Source: Deltaproteobacteria bacterium
GTDB lineage: Bacteria > Desulfobacterota > Deferrimicrobia > Deferrimicrobiales > Deferrimicrobiaceae
DNA: 64,000 bases
Assembly (NCBI GenBank): GCA_016218975.1
Contig: JACRCO010000080.1
Coordinates: forward strand, 1 to 64,000
Direction of reading: 5' to 3'
A program made the translations under genes and the position numbers. Under the pieces are notes generated by a model. It was not told the origin of the DNA and did no database searches. It worked only from the letters and a program-made list of their open reading frames with translations. The first letter of the stretch is position 1; each line of letters opens with the position of its first letter. Shown in pieces: positions 37,874 to 47,238 of this stretch.

Positions 37874-39391
37874 TCAACTGCCCGACAGGCCGACGAAACC
37901 GACCTTGTTCCGTCCCGCCGCCTTGGAATTGTACAGCGCCTTGTCGGCGGCATCGATGATAATCGCCGTGTCATTGATCCCGGATTCAGGGGTGCAGGTC
38001 GTCACACCCAGGCTGACGGTTGCCCTGAGGGCCGATCCATCCCACGGCACCTCCAGTTTCTCGATGGCGATTCTCAGCCTCTCGGCAAGAACCAGGGCGC
38101 CCCTCATGTCGGTCTCGGGCAGGATGACCGCGAACTCTTCGCCGCCGTAACGGGCCACCATGTCGGTATCCCTCGTCATCCGGTTGGCCAACGACGCAAT
38201 CTCCCTGATGACCGCATCCCCCGCGGAATGGCCGAACGTGTCGTTGACCTTCTTGAAATGGTCTATGTCGAACATGATGAACGAGAACTGGCGTTTGTAC
38301 CGGTTGGACCGATCGAGCTCCAGCTCCATCAATTCCTGGAAATACCTCCGGTTGTAAAGGTTCGTAAGGCCGTCCCGGAACGCCATCTCCCTCAGCTTGT
38401 CGTTTGCGTCCTTCAGCTCGTTCGCCAGCTTCTCGGCCGTTTCCTTCGCCTGCTTCAATTCCACGACAAGCTGTTCGTAGGAAAGGTTCATCCTGCTGAG
38501 CTCTTCGTTCGCCTCCTGCATGATCTGCGAAAAAGGCTTCATCTCTCCGGGGTCGATTTCGAAGGACGACAGGATCTCTATGGTCCCTTCGGCGGCCGAG
38601 TCCACGAGCGCATCGACCTCGTCGCTGGACTTCCCGTACTTCCTGCCGAGGATTTCCCTTATGGACCGGAGCTTTTCTGTGCTTTTCGAGCCGTGGTAGA
38701 CCGACGACACCCAGTCGGAAAGAAGAAGTATGTCCGCCTGTACGCTGAAATCTTCGGGGGCCGCTCCGTCGAAATGGTGATACCGGATCGGCATGTAGAT
38801 GTTTTCGGAAAGACCCCACTCCTTCAACGCTTCCGAGCCGAGTTCCTGGTGGTCGAAACCGAAGATCTCCTTCTCGACGATCTCGATGGGCCTTCCGCTC
38901 GATTTCTTTTCGTCGAGGACCCTCAGGTACTCGTTGCTCCTGCCGAAATACATTATGACGATGCCGATGTCCTGGAGGAGGGCGGTGACGAACGTTTCGT
39001 CCGTTTTCCGGTTGATAAGGGACGCGATGAGGTCGGCGCCCACCGCCGCCGTTATCGACCTCTTCCAGAAGAAATCGAAATCGAAGCTTCCCTCTTCGTG
39101 GCCCTTCATCTTTCCCGTGATGACGAAGGAAAGGGCGGTGTTTTTCAGGGTCTCTATGCCTACGATCTGGAGCGCCTTGTCGATGCTGTCGACCTTGTAC
39201 GGCAGGGCATAGAACGACGAGTTGGCGATTTTCAGGACGCGGGCGGACAGCGCCGGGTCGGCCTCGATGATGCCGGATAGCTCGCGGAACGAGCCCTCTT
39301 CCTTCTTGACGGCATCCAGTATCCTTACGGCGATCGCCGGAGGAGAAAAGAGCTTTACGTTTTCCTTGATGAGGTTTTCGATGGAAACCAT
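37874..39391 (-). CDS. HDOD-GGDEF signalling protein (probable diguanylate cyclase)
   Basis: Protein of 505 residues. Residues 1-200 form an HDOD domain (SPPAIAVRILDAVKKEEGSF, DPALSARVLKIANSSFY and HHFDG). Residues about 270-335 form a coiled coil and the C-terminal 165 residues a GGDEF domain. The active site reads GGEEF and the inhibitory site RDTD lies five residues before it, so it should make c-di-GMP under product feedback. DGLTNLYNRRYF and FDIDHFKKVNDTFGH are normal. A 12-base hairpin arm pair (GACGAC/GTCGTC, near 39400) lies just before the start, which lacks a clear ribosome site. Confidence 0.93.
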   Translation of the reverse strand: MVSIENLIKENVKLFSPPAIAVRILDAVKKEEGSFRELSGIIEADPALSARVLKIANSSFYALPYKVDSIDKALQIVGIETLKNTALSFVITGKMKGHEEGSFDFDFFWKRSITAAVGADLIASLINRKTDETFVTALLQDIGIVIMYFGRSNEYLRVLDEKKSSGRPIEIVEKEIFGFDHQELGSEALKEWGLSENIYMPIRYHHFDGAAPEDFSVQADILLLSDWVSSVYHGSKSTEKLRSIREILGRKYGKSSDEVDALVDSAAEGTIEILSSFEIDPGEMKPFSQIMQEANEELSRMNLSYEQLVVELKQAKETAEKLANELKDANDKLREMAFRDGLTNLYNRRYFQELMELELDRSNRYKRQFSFIMFDIDHFKKVNDTFGHSAGDAVIREIASLANRMTRDTDMVARYGGEEFAVILPETDMRGALVLAERLRIAIEKLEVPWDGSALRATVSLGVTTCTPESGINDTAIIIDAADKALYNSKAAGRNKVGFVGLSGS

Positions 39392-39491
39392 GGCACCCGA
39401 CGACGGTTCGGTCGTCCCCCCGGGAATCGTTTCAGGCCGTGTTATGAATCTCCGTTATCGCATCCCCTTCATCGGATATACGTTTCACCGG

Positions 39492-40559
39492 TCATCCCGC
39501 GCTCTTGAGGGCTTCGACCTGGGCGTTGCCGACCAGCGCGTCGATGAACGGGTCGAATCCCCCGTCCAGCACCTGCGCGAGCTGGTGGACCGTCAGGCCG
39601 ATGCGGTGGTCGGTCACGCGGTTCTGCGGGAAGTTGTAGGTGCGGATCCGCTCGCTGCGGTCCCCCGTCCCCACCTGGGAGCGGCGCAGGTCGGCGCGCC
39701 CGGCGCGCTGCTTCTCCATTTCGAGATCGTAGAGCCGCGACCGGAGGATCTTGAGCGCTTTCGATTTGTTCTTGAGCTGCGATTTCTCGTCCTGGCACTG
39801 GACCACCAGCCCCGTCGGGACGTGTGTGATGCGCACCGCCGAATCGGTCGTGTTTACGCTCTGCCCGCCCGGGCCCGAGGAGCGGAACACGTCGATCCGC
39901 AAGTCTTCCTGGTTGACCTGCACATCCACCTCTTCGGCCTCCGGCATCACGGCGACGGTGACCGTGGAGGTGTGGATCCGCCCGCCCGACTCGGTGGCCG
40001 GAACCCGCTGCACGCGGTGTACGCCGCTCTCGAATTTGAGGCGGCTGTAGGCTCCCTTCCCCTCGATCATGGCGATCACTTCCTTCGTGCCGCCGAGCCC
40101 CGTCTCGCTGTGCGACATGGGCTCGACCTTCCACCCTTTCAGCGCGGCGTACATCGAGTAGGCGCGGAACAGCTCCGTGGCGAAGAGCGCCGCTTCTTCT
40201 CCTCCCGCGCCGGCCCGGATCTCTATCAGGATGTTCTTTTCGTCGTTGGGGTCCTTGGGGAGGAGCAGGATGCGGATTTCGGCCGCCAGCGTTTCCTGCT
40301 CCTGCATGAGCTTGGCGACCTCGTCGCGGGCCATCGCCCGCATATCCGGGTCGTTCTCCGTCTCCATGAGCTGCCGGTTCTCTTCCAGCTCCTGCCCGAT
40401 CTTCCGATACCGCGCGTATGCCTCTGCGAGCGGCCGCAGCTCCGCGAGTTCCCGTCCTATCTTCTGCCTCTCCCGCTGATTTCCCACGACAGCCGGGTCC
40501 GTCAGGAGCCGTTCCAGCTCGGGGACCCGTCCGCAGACGGTTTCCAGCTTATTCCACAA
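39492..40559 (-). CDS. prfA: Peptide chain release factor 1
   Basis: Release factor of 355 residues reading UAA and UAG stops. The peptidyl-tRNA hydrolysis motif GGQSVN (in [17 protein letters not shown]) and the codon-recognition PAT-type motif ([18 protein letters not shown]) are present. The start is TTG at 40559 with a GGGAGG ribosome site six bases upstream; it overlaps the DUF1385 gene by 11 bases, so translation is probably coupled. No frameshift site like that of RF2 is present. Confidence 0.97.
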   Translation of the reverse strand: MWNKLETVCGRVPELERLLTDPAVVGNQRERQKIGRELAELRPLAEAYARYRKIGQELEENRQLMETENDPDMRAMARDEVAKLMQEQETLAAEIRILLLPKDPNDEKNILIEIRAGAGGEEAALFATELFRAYSMYAALKGWKVEPMSHSETGLGGTKEVIAMIEGKGAYSRLKFESGVHRVQRVPATESGGRIHTSTVTVAVMPEAEEVDVQVNQEDLRIDVFRSSGPGGQSVNTTDSAVRITHVPTGLVVQCQDEKSQLKNKSKALKILRSRLYDLEMEKQRAGRADLRRSQVGTGDRSERIRTYNFPQNRVTDHRIGLTVHQLAQVLDGGFDPFIDALVGNAQVEALKSAG

Positions 40560-41562
40560 GGCCCGCCTCCCTTCCCCCGCCGGGAACGACGCGCCGGAAG
40601 GAAGCGATCGCCACCTCGATCTGGGAGAGGTCCGGCTCGCGGGTGGTCAGCCGCTGAAGGAGAAGGCCGGGGGCGATGATCGCGCGGAAAAACGGGGACT
40701 CGGCCTTTCGGGCGGTGAGCCGGAGCGCTTCGTAGGAAATCCCGGCTATCGCGGGCAGCAGGACAAGGCGCATTCCCGCCTTGACCGCCAGGGAGCTTTC
40801 ATGAGGGATCATGGAGAAGACCACGATGCTGACCGCCATCACGAAGAGAAGGAAGCTCGTTCCGCAGCGCGGGTGCAGGTTGCAATACGGCGCGACCGCC
40901 TCCGGGGACAGGACTGCCTTTCCCTCATAGGCGTTGACCACCTTGTGCTCCGCGCCATGATACTGGAATATGCGCCGTATGTCCTTCATCGTCGATATCG
41001 CCAGGATGTAGCCGACGAACGCCAGCAGGCGCAGGACCCCGTCGACCAGGTTGAACGCCACGCGCCCGGAGAGAGCGGGCACAAGCGCCGCGAGCCCACG
41101 GGTCGCCAGCAGCGGAAGCCAGAAAAAGAGGGTGATCCCCAAAAGCAGCGCCAATGCGAGCGCGCCGGCCATGGCGAGCGTGTTACCGTCTTTCTTCCCG
41201 GCTGCTTCGGTTACCGCTTCCGATTTCATTATCGCATCCGCTTCCGGTTTCTCCTCCGCGGGCGGAAGACCTTTTCCCTTCCGATCGGCCTCTTCCGCGT
41301 CCTCGATCGCCTCGTCCGCCGAGTATTGCAGGGCCCGGTAGCCGATGACGAGCATCGCAGCCATCGTCACGATGCCGCGCAGAAGCGGCATCTTCGACAT
41401 GGCTAACCGCGCGGGACTGACGGTGATCGGGAAATCCTTCACGCGGATCTCCCCGCTGGCCTTCCGCACCGCGACGGAGAACCGCTCCGGCCCTTTCATC
41501 ATCACGCCCTCGATGACCGCCTGGCCTCCCAACACCAATTCTCCGGGTTCCATATGGATCAT
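40549..41562 (-). CDS. DUF1385 (YqhQ-like) membrane protein
   Basis: Membrane protein of about 337 residues of unknown biochemical role. The family signature [23 protein letters not shown] starts near residue 12. Membrane segments follow ([19 protein letters not shown], then [19 protein letters not shown]), with the conserved [18 protein letters not shown] and [16 protein letters not shown] charged insert of about 55 residues separates the first helices. The ATG at 41562 overlaps the thyX stop (ATGA). A position next to rpmE and prfA is common for this family. Confidence 0.92.
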   Translation of the reverse strand: MIHMEPGELVLGGQAVIEGVMMKGPERFSVAVRKASGEIRVKDFPITVSPARLAMSKMPLLRGIVTMAAMLVIGYRALQYSADEAIEDAEEADRKGKGLPPAEEKPEADAIMKSEAVTEAAGKKDGNTLAMAGALALALLLGITLFFWLPLLATRGLAALVPALSGRVAFNLVDGVLRLLAFVGYILAISTMKDIRRIFQYHGAEHKVVNAYEGKAVLSPEAVAPYCNLHPRCGTSFLLFVMAVSIVVFSMIPHESSLAVKAGMRLVLLPAIAGISYEALRLTARKAESPFFRAIIAPGLLLQRLTTREPDLSQIEVAIASFRRVVPGGGREAGLVE

Positions 41563-42254
41563 CGGGATGCAGCCTTCAAAGCCGCGATCTCGCCACGGAC
41601 ACCCGACGGATCGCCGCACGTCATCTTCCCCTCCGGGCAGCGCCCTCGCACGCACCCCGGCCCCGACGATTCGAAGAGCAGAGGCGCCCTTTCGCACGCG
41701 ATCGCAAGCATCCGCCTTGCCATCTCCCGGATCTCCCACTGCGCGCGCCGGCAGAGGCGCAGCGCGAAGAAATGGTGCAGCTCCCTGGCGTTCATCGTGA
41801 TCAGGATCTTCGTCTCCGTGGCGTTGGGAAGCACGAACCGCGCGTCCTCGGCGGGCACGCCGGCCTTGACCAGCTCCTCGTAAAGCGCCGCACTCCCTTT
41901 CATGTGCTTCTCGAATTTCCCATGCAACGGCGCCGATGCGACGGTCTCCGGCGTCACGTAGCCGAAGCGCGCCGAGACGTACCGCTGGCTCTGCTGGGAA
42001 TAGGAGGCTATACGGTGGCGCACCAGTTGATGGGAGGTCGCGCGGGAAATCCCCTCTACTCCGTAGGTGAACACCACGTGCTCAAGGACGGAGGCGTGCC
42101 CCATGGAAAGCACGCGGCGGACGAGCTTTCGAACGTCCTTCCGGGAGACGTCTTCCTGGAGATCCGCAAGCGTCGCCGGGGAATAGCACAGCCGCGCCGC
42201 GAGAGCCACCAGCCGTTCGGGCTCGGGAGTGCACTGCAGCAGGATGACGTTCAC
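41559..42254 (-). CDS. thyX: Flavin-dependent thymidylate synthase ThyX
   Basis: FAD-dependent enzyme of 231 residues making dTMP without a folate oxidation step. The ThyX motif [14 protein letters not shown] (RHRx7S) and the ribityl/phosphate-binding [22 protein letters not shown] are intact. The C-terminal 40 residues carry several cysteines ([17 protein letters not shown]), an unusual tail that might bind metal. It is followed by the DUF1385 gene with a 4-base overlap; rpmE lies 31 bp upstream. Confidence 0.96.
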   Translation of the reverse strand: MNVILLQCTPEPERLVALAARLCYSPATLADLQEDVSRKDVRKLVRRVLSMGHASVLEHVVFTYGVEGISRATSHQLVRHRIASYSQQSQRYVSARFGYVTPETVASAPLHGKFEKHMKGSAALYEELVKAGVPAEDARFVLPNATETKILITMNARELHHFFALRLCRRAQWEIREMARRMLAIACERAPLLFESSGPGCVRGRCPEGKMTCGDPSGVRGEIAALKAASR

Positions 42255-42285
42255 GTGTGGGAGACCGCGGGCCCCTTGAACGGTC

Positions 42286-42489
42286 CTACTTCTTCTTGTC
42301 GTACTTCTTGTGGAACTTCTCGATGCGTCCGGCGGTATCGATGAGCTTCTGCTTTCCCGTAAAGAACGGGTGGCAGTTGGAGCAGATGGCCACCTTGATT
42401 TCCTCCATGTTCGACATCGTTTCGAAGGCGTTCCCGCAGGCGCACTTGACCGTAGACGTCACGTATTTCGGATGGATTTTCTCCTTCAT
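42286..42489 (-). CDS. rpmE: 50S ribosomal protein L31, zinc-binding form
   Basis: Ribosomal protein of 67 residues. [10 protein letters not shown] is the usual start. The zinc ligands are the CxC of VKCACGNAF and the CxxC of AICSNCHPF (the C+ type), followed by [18 protein letters not shown]. It lies 24 bp after rho, an arrangement seen in many bacteria. Confidence 0.97.
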   Translation of the reverse strand: MKEKIHPKYVTSTVKCACGNAFETMSNMEEIKVAICSNCHPFFTGKQKLIDTAGRIEKFHKKYDKKK

Positions 42490-42513
42490 CCCGTTCTTTC
42501 TCCTCTCACCGGA

Positions 42514-43761
42514 TCATGAATTCATCGAATCGAAGAATTCCTTGTTCGTCTTCGTCTTGGAAATCTTGTCCAGCAGGAACTCCATGCTCTCCGCCGGCGA
42601 CAGCGGTGAGAGGAACTTCCGCAGGATCCACACCCGCTGGAGGATCGCCTTCTCGAGCAGCAGTTCCTCCTTCCGGGTGCCGGACTTGTTGATGTCTATC
42701 GCCGGGAAGATCCGCTTCTCGGAGATCTTCCGGTCGAGGACGAGCTCCATGTTGCCGGTTCCCTTGAACTCCTCGAAGATCACCTCGTCCATCCGGCTGC
42801 CGGTCTCGATGAGCGCCGTCGCGATGATGGTGAGAGATCCGCCTTCCTCGATGTTCCGCGCGGCCCCGAAGAACCGCTTCGGCTTCTGCAGGGCGTTCGC
42901 GTCGACGCCGCCGGATAGCACCTTGCCGGACGGCGGGACGACGGCGTTGTAGGCGCGCGCCAGCCGGGTGATGCTGTCGAGCAGGATCACTACGTCCTTC
43001 TTGTGCTCGACCAGGCGCTTGGCCTTCTCCAGCACCATCTCCGCCACCTGCACGTGCCGCTGCGCGGGCTCGTCGAAGGTGGAGGAGATGACCTCCCCCT
43101 TCACGCTGCGCTGCATGTCGGTGACCTCCTCGGGCCGCTCGTCGATGAGGAGGACGATGAGCACGACCTCGGGGTGGTTCTTCGCAAGCGCGTTGGCGAT
43201 GTTCTGAAGGATGATAGTTTTTCCCGCCCGGGGGGGCGACGTGATGAGTGCCCGCTGCCCCTTGCCGATCGGATCGATCAGGTCGATGATCCGGGTGGCG
43301 TAGTTGTCGTGGGCATACTCCATCGTGAATTTTTCCTGCGGGTAGAGAGGGGTCAGGTTGTCGAAGAGGATCTTGTCCTTGCTGGTTTCGGGGTCCTCGG
43401 TGTTTATCTTCTCCACCTTGAGGAGAGCGAAGTACCGCTCCTCTCCCTTGGGTGCCCGGATCTGCCCGCTGATGGTGTCCCCGGTGCGAAGCCCGAACCG
43501 GCGGATCTGCGAGGGAGAGACGTAGATGTCGTCGGGACCGGGAAGGTAGTTCGAATCGGGGGACCTTAAGAAACCGTAGCCGTCGGGGAGCACTTCCAGC
43601 GTGCCCTCGCCTGAGACGATGACCTCCTGGTCGGTCTGCGCCTGGAGTATGGCGAAGATCAGCTCCTGTTTCTTGAGCCCCGCCGCTCCGTCGACGTTGA
43701 GGTTCTTCGCGATCTCGGTCAATTCGCCGATCCGCATTCCTTTCAATTCTTTCAGGTTCAT
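42514..43761 (-). CDS. rho: Transcription termination factor Rho
   Basis: Hexameric RNA helicase of 415 residues. The N-terminal Rho domain ([20 protein letters not shown]) and cold-shock-like RNA-binding domain ([27 protein letters not shown]) precede the ATPase. Its Walker A is [12 protein letters not shown] and the Q-loop/R-loop region reads [33 protein letters not shown] is conserved. The ATG at 43761 is chosen; ten more in-frame residues are possible. The 5' leader is over 100 nt. Confidence 0.98.
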   Translation of the reverse strand: MNLKELKGMRIGELTEIAKNLNVDGAAGLKKQELIFAILQAQTDQEVIVSGEGTLEVLPDGYGFLRSPDSNYLPGPDDIYVSPSQIRRFGLRTGDTISGQIRAPKGEERYFALLKVEKINTEDPETSKDKILFDNLTPLYPQEKFTMEYAHDNYATRIIDLIDPIGKGQRALITSPPRAGKTIILQNIANALAKNHPEVVLIVLLIDERPEEVTDMQRSVKGEVISSTFDEPAQRHVQVAEMVLEKAKRLVEHKKDVVILLDSITRLARAYNAVVPPSGKVLSGGVDANALQKPKRFFGAARNIEEGGSLTIIATALIETGSRMDEVIFEEFKGTGNMELVLDRKISEKRIFPAIDINKSGTRKEELLLEKAILQRVWILRKFLSPLSPAESMEFLLDKISKTKTNKEFFDSMNS

Positions 43762-43865
43762 GCACGTTCTCCCGGATAATTGGGTGTTCATCGAAGATAT
43801 GCCCTACCACAGACGATTATCGGTTTGAAAAGCTCCGGCAGGTACTCTCGCTGCAGGTACGATTC

Positions 43866-43895
43866 ATTTTCCGCCCGCGGGTTTCACCGTGTCAA
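43866..43895 (-). promoter_or_regulatory. Candidate rho promoter
   Basis: Minus-strand TTGACA (43895-43890), an 18-base spacer and GAAAAT (43871-43866) predict a start near 43859, leaving a leader of about 98 nt before rho. A long leader would suit rho autoregulation by attenuation, which is known in other bacteria but not shown here. Confidence 0.55.
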
Positions 43896-43918
43896 GGGAA
43901 ATAAGGAGGGCGAATGCG

Positions 43919-44908
43919 CTATTCCTTGTATACGGACACGGCGTTCCCGCCCTTTCGCATCGATTCGTGGACCATCGATTCCACGTGTGGAATCAGCACG
44001 CGCTCCGTGTCGCCGTCCTTGGGGTACGCCGCGATCCCGATCGCAAGCTTAAGGAAGATGTCGCCTTTCCCCACGGGGGAGGAGTTCATCCCCTCGACGA
44101 TCTTAGCGGCCGTCTTCTGCGCGTCGGCCTTGGTCATCCCCGGCATCACGACGTAGATGTTCCCTCCCGAACGGGAAACGTAGTCCACGTCGCGCAGGGA
44201 GGCCCGGATCCTCGCCGCCGCTTCGGCCAGCGCATTGTCTGCGGTAACGTGGCCGTAAACCTCGTTCATCTCCCTCAAATTGCGGACCTTGAGGAACATC
44301 AGGCCCGTCGAATGGCCGAACTTTTTCCCACGGGTCATTTCCCGGTGGAGCACCTCGTGGAAATACTTGAAGGTGAACAGGCCGGTCACCATGTCCACGT
44401 CGGGAACCCGGGAGACCTTGCCCCGCAGGTTCCGCAGGGCAAGAAACAGGGTTGACAGCCGCGCGTAGGCAAGGAAGTCATGCCTGATGTCCTGCGTCAG
44501 CAGGTCGGGGTGCATGGAATCGGCGATGAAAACTCCCAGCGTTTCCCCCTGGAGGCGGCACGGCACGGCGTACAGCACCTTGTATTCGTGCTCGAGGCGG
44601 AAGCCGGGGTCCTTCACCCGCCCGTCGCTCCCGGATACCTCCACTTCCCCTTTGAGCGCCGCTGCGATGAGCGGATGGTCCTTCCGCGCGTACATCTCCT
44701 TGATGAAATGCCCCGAGAGGCCACGCTGGCCGAAGACCGATATCCCTTTGCCCTCCGGCTCCAGCGCGATGATCGTGGCGGAGAGAAGAGGATAGCTCTC
44801 CATGAGGAGGTTCATCAGGTGGTTGGCCTGCTCCTCCTCCGAATATTTCTTTTCCTGGCGCGCGAGTATCTCGTTCTCGATACGCAGGCGGGTCTCGGAA
44901 GCGCTCAT
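43919..44908 (-). CDS. GAF-like plus degenerate GGDEF domain protein
   Basis: Protein of about 329 residues. Residues 20-165 look like a GAF-type sensory domain (LLSATIIALEPEGKGISVFG, VLYAVPCRLQGETLGVFIAD). The C-terminal part follows the GGDEF fold (VDMVTGLFTFKYFHEVLHREM, then YGHVTADNALAEAAARIRASL), but the active-site loop reads SGGNI instead of GG(D/E)EF. It is therefore probably not an active diguanylate cyclase and may bind nucleotide or a partner. The ATG at 44908 overlaps the pgeF stop. Confidence 0.82.
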   Translation of the reverse strand: MSASETRLRIENEILARQEKKYSEEEQANHLMNLLMESYPLLSATIIALEPEGKGISVFGQRGLSGHFIKEMYARKDHPLIAAALKGEVEVSGSDGRVKDPGFRLEHEYKVLYAVPCRLQGETLGVFIADSMHPDLLTQDIRHDFLAYARLSTLFLALRNLRGKVSRVPDVDMVTGLFTFKYFHEVLHREMTRGKKFGHSTGLMFLKVRNLREMNEVYGHVTADNALAEAAARIRASLRDVDYVSRSGGNIYVVMPGMTKADAQKTAAKIVEGMNSSPVGKGDIFLKLAIGIAAYPKDGDTERVLIPHVESMVHESMRKGGNAVSVYKE

Positions 44909-45669
44909 ATGATGTCCTGTCCCGGTATGGATTGGATGCGTTCGGCGAAATCCCATTTATAGATAAAACTAAGCTGCCTGCCGGTCAAGGACTTTTCTCT
45001 CCGGAAGGAATGGAAGCGGGGGGAGCAGATCGTGCAGGGACCGGCCGTTTCGACGTTTTCAGGCGGAATGCCGGCCGCAAGGAGCGCATCCGCCGCAAGG
45101 AGTTGAAGGTCCGCGCGCCACTTCCCAGGAGTCCTTCCCTTATTGAGGCGCAACCCGCCGCCGGGGCATTCCCGCAACGGACCCGCCGCATCCTCCCCGA
45201 CCTCGTAGCAGCACGATTTGGCCGACGGCCCCGCCGCAGCCACGAGCCCCGCGACCGCGCCCGGCCCGAACCCGGCGGCGATGCGTCGCACCGTTTCCCC
45301 GATCACGCCGGCCGCCATGCCCCGCCATCCCGCATGGATCGCAGCGCAGACCGGCAGGGTCCGGTGAGCGAGGAGGACCGGAACGCAGTCGGCTGTCCGC
45401 ACGCCGACGCCGGTCCCCTGTGCCGCCGTCCAGAGGGCGTCGCCTTCGCGCCAGCGGCGCCCGGGAACGTCCGCGTCCGTCTCCGCCATCTCCAACACGG
45501 TCGCGGAATGCACCTGCCTCAGCGTCCCCACGCGGGAGGGGGGCACGGAGAACGCCTGCCGCAACTGGTCGTGCAACTTCCTCCCGTGCACCGGATCGAT
45601 CCCCGGAAACGCGTGATAAACGCCCCGGACCGTCCTCAGCAGCGGCGACTGAACGAAGAAAGGAATCAT
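44905..45669 (-). CDS. pgeF: Peptidoglycan editing factor PgeF (laccase-domain)
   Basis: Protein of 254 residues of the YfiH/DUF152 family, linked to removing mis-incorporated L-Ser from peptidoglycan precursors; some homologues have purine nucleoside or phenol oxidase activity. LRQVHSATV, GVRTADCVPVLLA and AAIHAGWRGMAAGV carry the His/Cys metal site. The ATG at 45669 is chosen; the upstream frame lies in repeat-like intergenic sequence. Confidence 0.93.
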   Translation of the reverse strand: MIPFFVQSPLLRTVRGVYHAFPGIDPVHGRKLHDQLRQAFSVPPSRVGTLRQVHSATVLEMAETDADVPGRRWREGDALWTAAQGTGVGVRTADCVPVLLAHRTLPVCAAIHAGWRGMAAGVIGETVRRIAAGFGPGAVAGLVAAAGPSAKSCCYEVGEDAAGPLRECPGGGLRLNKGRTPGKWRADLQLLAADALLAAGIPPENVETAGPCTICSPRFHSFRREKSLTGRQLSFIYKWDFAERIQSIPGQDII

Positions 45670-45934
45670 CGGCGCCTCCCCCCGCTCACGATGGCAGGAC
45701 GGAAGGCGCGTAAGCCGAAGGGGTCCCCCTCGCGGGAGCCGCAGGCGACACCGTCTGTAGTGGAACCCACCCAACAAGGGATGCGAAGCTTGGCATACAT
45801 AGCAGCATGGCCGACCACTGGGAGATACCCGATGGGCACGTAAAACGAATGGGCAGGGGAAGCCAAGGCGACGCGCGACGGGGGAGCCCCGGAGGCGCAG
45901 CGCCTTCCGTCCGGTCTAAACGCAATAGGGGGGA
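45670..45934. other. Intergenic region holding a dispersed repeat
   Basis: This 265-bp gap between rluD and pgeF has no gene I can support; frames crossing it are low-complexity shadows. It contains one copy of the 40-bp dispersed repeat (45714-45753) and a second GC-rich palindromic stretch near 45870-45905 (GGGGGAGCCCCGG). No promoter with good -35 and -10 was noticed for pgeF. Confidence 0.5.
45714..45753. repeat. Dispersed 40-bp intergenic repeat, copy 1
   Basis: This stretch ends in GAGCCGCAGGCGACACCG and matches 52198-52237 at roughly nine of ten positions in the same orientation. Both copies are intergenic and close to the 5' side of GC-rich hairpins. Confidence 0.65.
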
Positions 45935-46972
45935 TCATTCGTTCGCCTCGAGGACGGCGGCGCGGAACGCGGCGAACTCCGGCGGATCCGGGACGGTGAA
46001 CTCCATCCGTTCCCCGGTGACGGGATGTACGAATCCCAGGTGGAACGCGTGGAGGAAGAACCGGTCGAGCGTCACGGTCGGCGCGGACCGCCCTTTCGAG
46101 AGAGCGACCTTCCGGCCGCCCCCGTAGACTTCGTCGCCCACGATCGGGCACGAGAGGTGGGCGCAGTGGACGCGCACCTGGTGGGTGCGGCCCGTCGCAA
46201 GCCGGAACTCCACGAGGGAGAAGGACCCGAACGACTCGACGACGCGGTAACGGGTTACCGCCTGCCTGCCTCCTTCGGGGAGGACCGCCATCTTCTTTCT
46301 GTGCGCCGGATGGCGTCCGATCCGGGTCTCCACCTTCCCCTCCGGCCGCTTCGGCCTGCCGCGGACGATTCCGTGGTACCTCCGGTCCACCTCCCTGTGA
46401 GTTGAAAATTGCGCCGAGAGCCTGGCGTGGGCTTCGTCGGTCTTGGCAGCTACGAGAATCCCGGAGGTGTCCCGGTCGAGTCGATGGACGATACCCGGAC
46501 GCGCGACCCCGCCGATCCCCGAAAGGCGCCCGGTACAGGCCAGAAGCGCGTTCACCAGCGTCCCGCCTGCATGTCCCGGCGCCGGATGCACCACCATTCC
46601 CGAGGGTTTTTCCACGACGATCAGGTGGTCGTCCTGGAAAAGGATCCGCAAGGGGAGATCTTCCGGGGCGAGATCGGCGGGGCGCGGAGGCGGCACGTCC
46701 ACGGTCACTTCTTCGTTCCCTTTGAGTCTGAACGATGCGCGCGCGGGGGCGCTTCCGACAAGGACGTGCCCTTCCACGATCAACTGCTGTATGCGGGAGC
46801 GGGAAAGGTCCGGCAGGGCCTCCGCGAGGAAACGGTCCAGCCGCTCCCCCGCCTTGTCGGGCGGGACGGCGATGCGACGGCCTGCCGTCAATGCGCAGTC
46901 GCCGCCGGAAGCAGGATCCGCACGCCTACCAGGCCCTGGAGGGAAAGCGGCCCATGGGCTTGACGAGGACAT
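45935..46972 (-). CDS. rluD: RluA-family pseudouridine synthase (RluD-like)
   Basis: RNA pseudouridine synthase of up to 345 residues. An S4 domain (AGERLDRFLAEALPDLSRSRIQQLIVEGHVLV) precedes the catalytic domain with HRLDRDTSGILV, whose Asp is the nucleophile. S4-containing RluA members usually modify 23S rRNA helix 69 (RluD type); this target is inferred. The ATG at 46972 overlaps the 88-residue gene by 47 bases and has a GAGG-like ribosome site; a TTG at 46891 fits family alignments better. Confidence 0.93.
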   Translation of the reverse strand: MSSSSPWAAFPPGPGRRADPASGGDCALTAGRRIAVPPDKAGERLDRFLAEALPDLSRSRIQQLIVEGHVLVGSAPARASFRLKGNEEVTVDVPPPRPADLAPEDLPLRILFQDDHLIVVEKPSGMVVHPAPGHAGGTLVNALLACTGRLSGIGGVARPGIVHRLDRDTSGILVAAKTDEAHARLSAQFSTHREVDRRYHGIVRGRPKRPEGKVETRIGRHPAHRKKMAVLPEGGRQAVTRYRVVESFGSFSLVEFRLATGRTHQVRVHCAHLSCPIVGDEVYGGGRKVALSKGRSAPTVTLDRFFLHAFHLGFVHPVTGERMEFTVPDPPEFAAFRAAVLEANE

Positions 46973-47192
46973 CGATCAGCGCCTCGTTGAAATAGTTGGC
47001 GCTGCGCGCGATCTCCGGATCGATCCGGTTGTTGTAATAGGTCCTTCCTTCTTCGATCTCGTCCCGCAACAGGTCGAACAGGGTGTCCTTCGCGATCCCC
47101 TCTTCCACCTTCTTAGCGTTGTAGAGCGCGATGTCGGAGACCACCGCCCGCGCGATGCGCCGGGCCACTTCAGGATCCCTGACGACTCCCAT
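46926..47192 (-). CDS. Conserved-looking small protein of unknown function
   Basis: An 88-residue acidic/basic mixed protein with no signal or membrane segment. It is predicted mainly helical, with VARRIARAVVSDIALYNA, EGIAKDTLFDLLRDEIEEG and FNEALIDVLVKPMG. I do not recognise the family with certainty. Regular amphipathic patterning and an overlap with rluD in the same direction argue that it is a real gene. The start ATG gives MGVVRDPEVARR, and it lies 47 bp downstream of the protease gene. Confidence 0.7.
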   Translation of the reverse strand: MGVVRDPEVARRIARAVVSDIALYNAKKVEEGIAKDTLFDLLRDEIEEGRTYYNNRIDPEIARSANYFNEALIDVLVKPMGRFPSRAW

Positions 47193-47238
47193 CGGCTACC
47201 TCCCCGGGACCGTACGGCCCCGTCCGATCCTGCATTGC

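Noticed and set aside
39392-39491. c-di-GMP riboswitch before the HDOD-GGDEF gene
   Set aside because: A short GACGAC/GTCGTC hairpin is present, but the conserved core of c-di-GMP riboswitches is not.
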